A DNA stretch of 6,019 nucleotides, taken from Verrucomicrobiota bacterium (GTDB lineage: Bacteria; Verrucomicrobiota; Verrucomicrobiia; Chthoniobacterales; JAFAMB01). The stretch covers positions 1-6,019 of the forward strand of contig JAFAJU010000361.1 of NCBI GenBank assembly GCA_019236035.1, in the 5' to 3' direction. Below are positions 5,382 to 6,019 of this stretch, piece by piece. Below the pieces are notes generated by a model that saw only the letters and a list, made by a program, of their open reading frames with translations, ran no database searches and had not been told where the DNA came from. The position numbers and the translations under genes were made by a program. Positions within the stretch are counted from its first letter, which is position 1. Each line of letters opens with the position of its first letter.

Positions 5382-6019
5382 AAAGCTGCTCAACGGAATA
5401 GCCGGCTTGCCTCAATTGCGCGACAACTCCGTCATCGCCAACGAGGTGTCCGGCTCCGACGATGATTAGATAGTTCCCACCCTGGTGCGCGAAACGTTCA
5501 ATCTCCGGAACCCATTTCGAATTTCGCCTGGAAAACAGCGCCTCGTGAGTCGTGGGATCGGAACGCTTGTCCTGATTTAACAACTGATCGAGCAATCGCA
5601 CGTCTCCGTTTTTCCAAGCATCAACCAGCTGCCGGACCATTACGGCGTACGCCGGTAGCCCGGAAATTGTGCTGACCAGATATTGTTCGTTTTCCGCATC
5701 ATTGAACCGATCGAAAATCTGAGCTTGATCGCGGAGAGTTTCGAGTCCGAGCACCGGTTTACCCGCGGCCTTCGCTTTATGGTAGAAGTAAAGATCGACT
5801 CCAAGCTGGTCGCTGAATCCGGCCTTTTCGAGCGTCCGCGCACTTAGCCACTCCGCGAGAAACCAAGGCTTTAAATGATCGACTTTCTTTAGCGTCAAAC
5901 CGTAGTAGGGAAGGGTACCCCTCAGCAGCTCAACGGTCGCGGGCGAAAGCTTCTTCGAGAGAGTCTGCCCCGGCGGGTAAAGCGCGGTGCGCTTGAATTC
6001 CTGTTGGAACCTATTCGGG
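5380..6019 (-). CDS. TraB/GumN family protein, C-terminal part (5' partial)
   Basis: This is the C-terminal 212 residues of a TraB/GumN (Tiki-related) protein, a family of putative metal-dependent proteases that are often exported or membrane-attached. The frame is open to the window edge, so the N-terminus is outside, including any signal peptide and the first GxxH motif. Counting from the first visible residue, family features are the PPGQTLSKKLSP region (15-26), KPWFLAEWL (50-58), GVDLYF (73-78), GKPVLGLET (86-94), the Trp and GD near 135-139, RRNSKW (164-169) and GNYLIIVGAGHLVGDDG (181-197), which carries the second GxxH-type motif. The protein ends VEQL. A TTG at 5898 in this frame is not a start, because well-matching family sequence continues upstream of it. 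The gene converges with pyk and its stop sits on the edge of a strong palindrome. Family assignment is confident; the substrate and any true catalytic activity are not known. Confidence 0.85.
   Translation of the reverse strand, partial: PNRFQQEFKRTALYPPGQTLSKKLSPATVELLRGTLPYYGLTLKKVDHLKPWFLAEWLSARTLEKAGFSDQLGVDLYFYHKAKAAGKPVLGLETLRDQAQIFDRFNDAENEQYLVSTISGLPAYAVMVRQLVDAWKNGDVRLLDQLLNQDKRSDPTTHEALFSRRNSKWVPEIERFAHQGGNYLIIVGAGHLVGDDGVVAQLRQAGYSVEQL

Noticed and set aside
5380..5898. A 172-residue minus-strand gene starting at TTG 5898
   Set aside because: The frame continues open to the window edge, and the upstream residues match the TraB/GumN family, so the TTG is an internal Leu codon.
5388..5936. 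Short direct repeat GCTCAACGG at 5388-5396 and 5928-5936
   Set aside because: Nine bases shared within one coding sequence are expected from similar codons (Val-Glu and Leu) and do not suggest an attachment site.

Overview
This 6,019-base window comes from a bacterial chromosome of moderate GC, apparently about 55% by eye. It holds the end of an ABC exporter operon, a pyruvate kinase gene, and the C-terminal part of an oppositely oriented TraB/GumN-family gene. The protein sequences fit many Gram-negative-type lineages. Gaps between genes contain short-period degenerate repeats (GAACG-core arrays and a GACCTAT array), and clear Shine-Dalgarno sequences are absent. I associate these traits with soil Verrucomicrobiota, but that placement is an inference with moderate-to-low confidence.

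Bases 1-3704 (plus strand) carry three consecutive genes that match the Escherichia coli ybhF-ybhS-ybhR order. The first is a tandem double-ATPase (YbhF-like) whose first 130 or so residues lie outside the window. The other two are ABC-2 type permeases, YbhS-like and YbhR-like. Together they should form one exporter: the double-ATPase supplies both nucleotide-binding domains and the two permeases form a heterodimer in the inner membrane. The membrane-fusion partner (YbhG/HlyD-like) and any TetR-type regulator would be expected upstream and are not visible. The ybhF-ybhS gap is 5 bases. The ybhS-ybhR gap is 114 bases, filled almost entirely by a GAACG-core tandem repeat that also creates a misleading upstream start for ybhR.

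Bases 3705-3816 are a short intergenic region with a second 9-bp-period tandem repeat and an 8-bp perfect stem-loop. Bases 3817-5283 encode a complete pyruvate kinase of the PykA-like type. Its active-site residues are intact, but it has an arginine at the position that sets monovalent-cation dependence in this family, and a few other substitutions.

Bases 5284-5379 separate two convergent genes and are almost wholly occupied by two adjacent strong hairpins. One has a T-rich tail on the minus strand and looks like the terminator of the minus-strand gene. The other is a 48-base near-perfect palindrome that overlaps that gene's stop codon. Bases 5380-6019 (minus strand) are the C-terminal 212 residues of a TraB/GumN (Tiki-type putative protease) protein whose start lies beyond the window.

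I see no new multi-gene system here. The genes are members of known families, and the most interesting material is the intergenic repeat and palindrome content and a few residue-level oddities.
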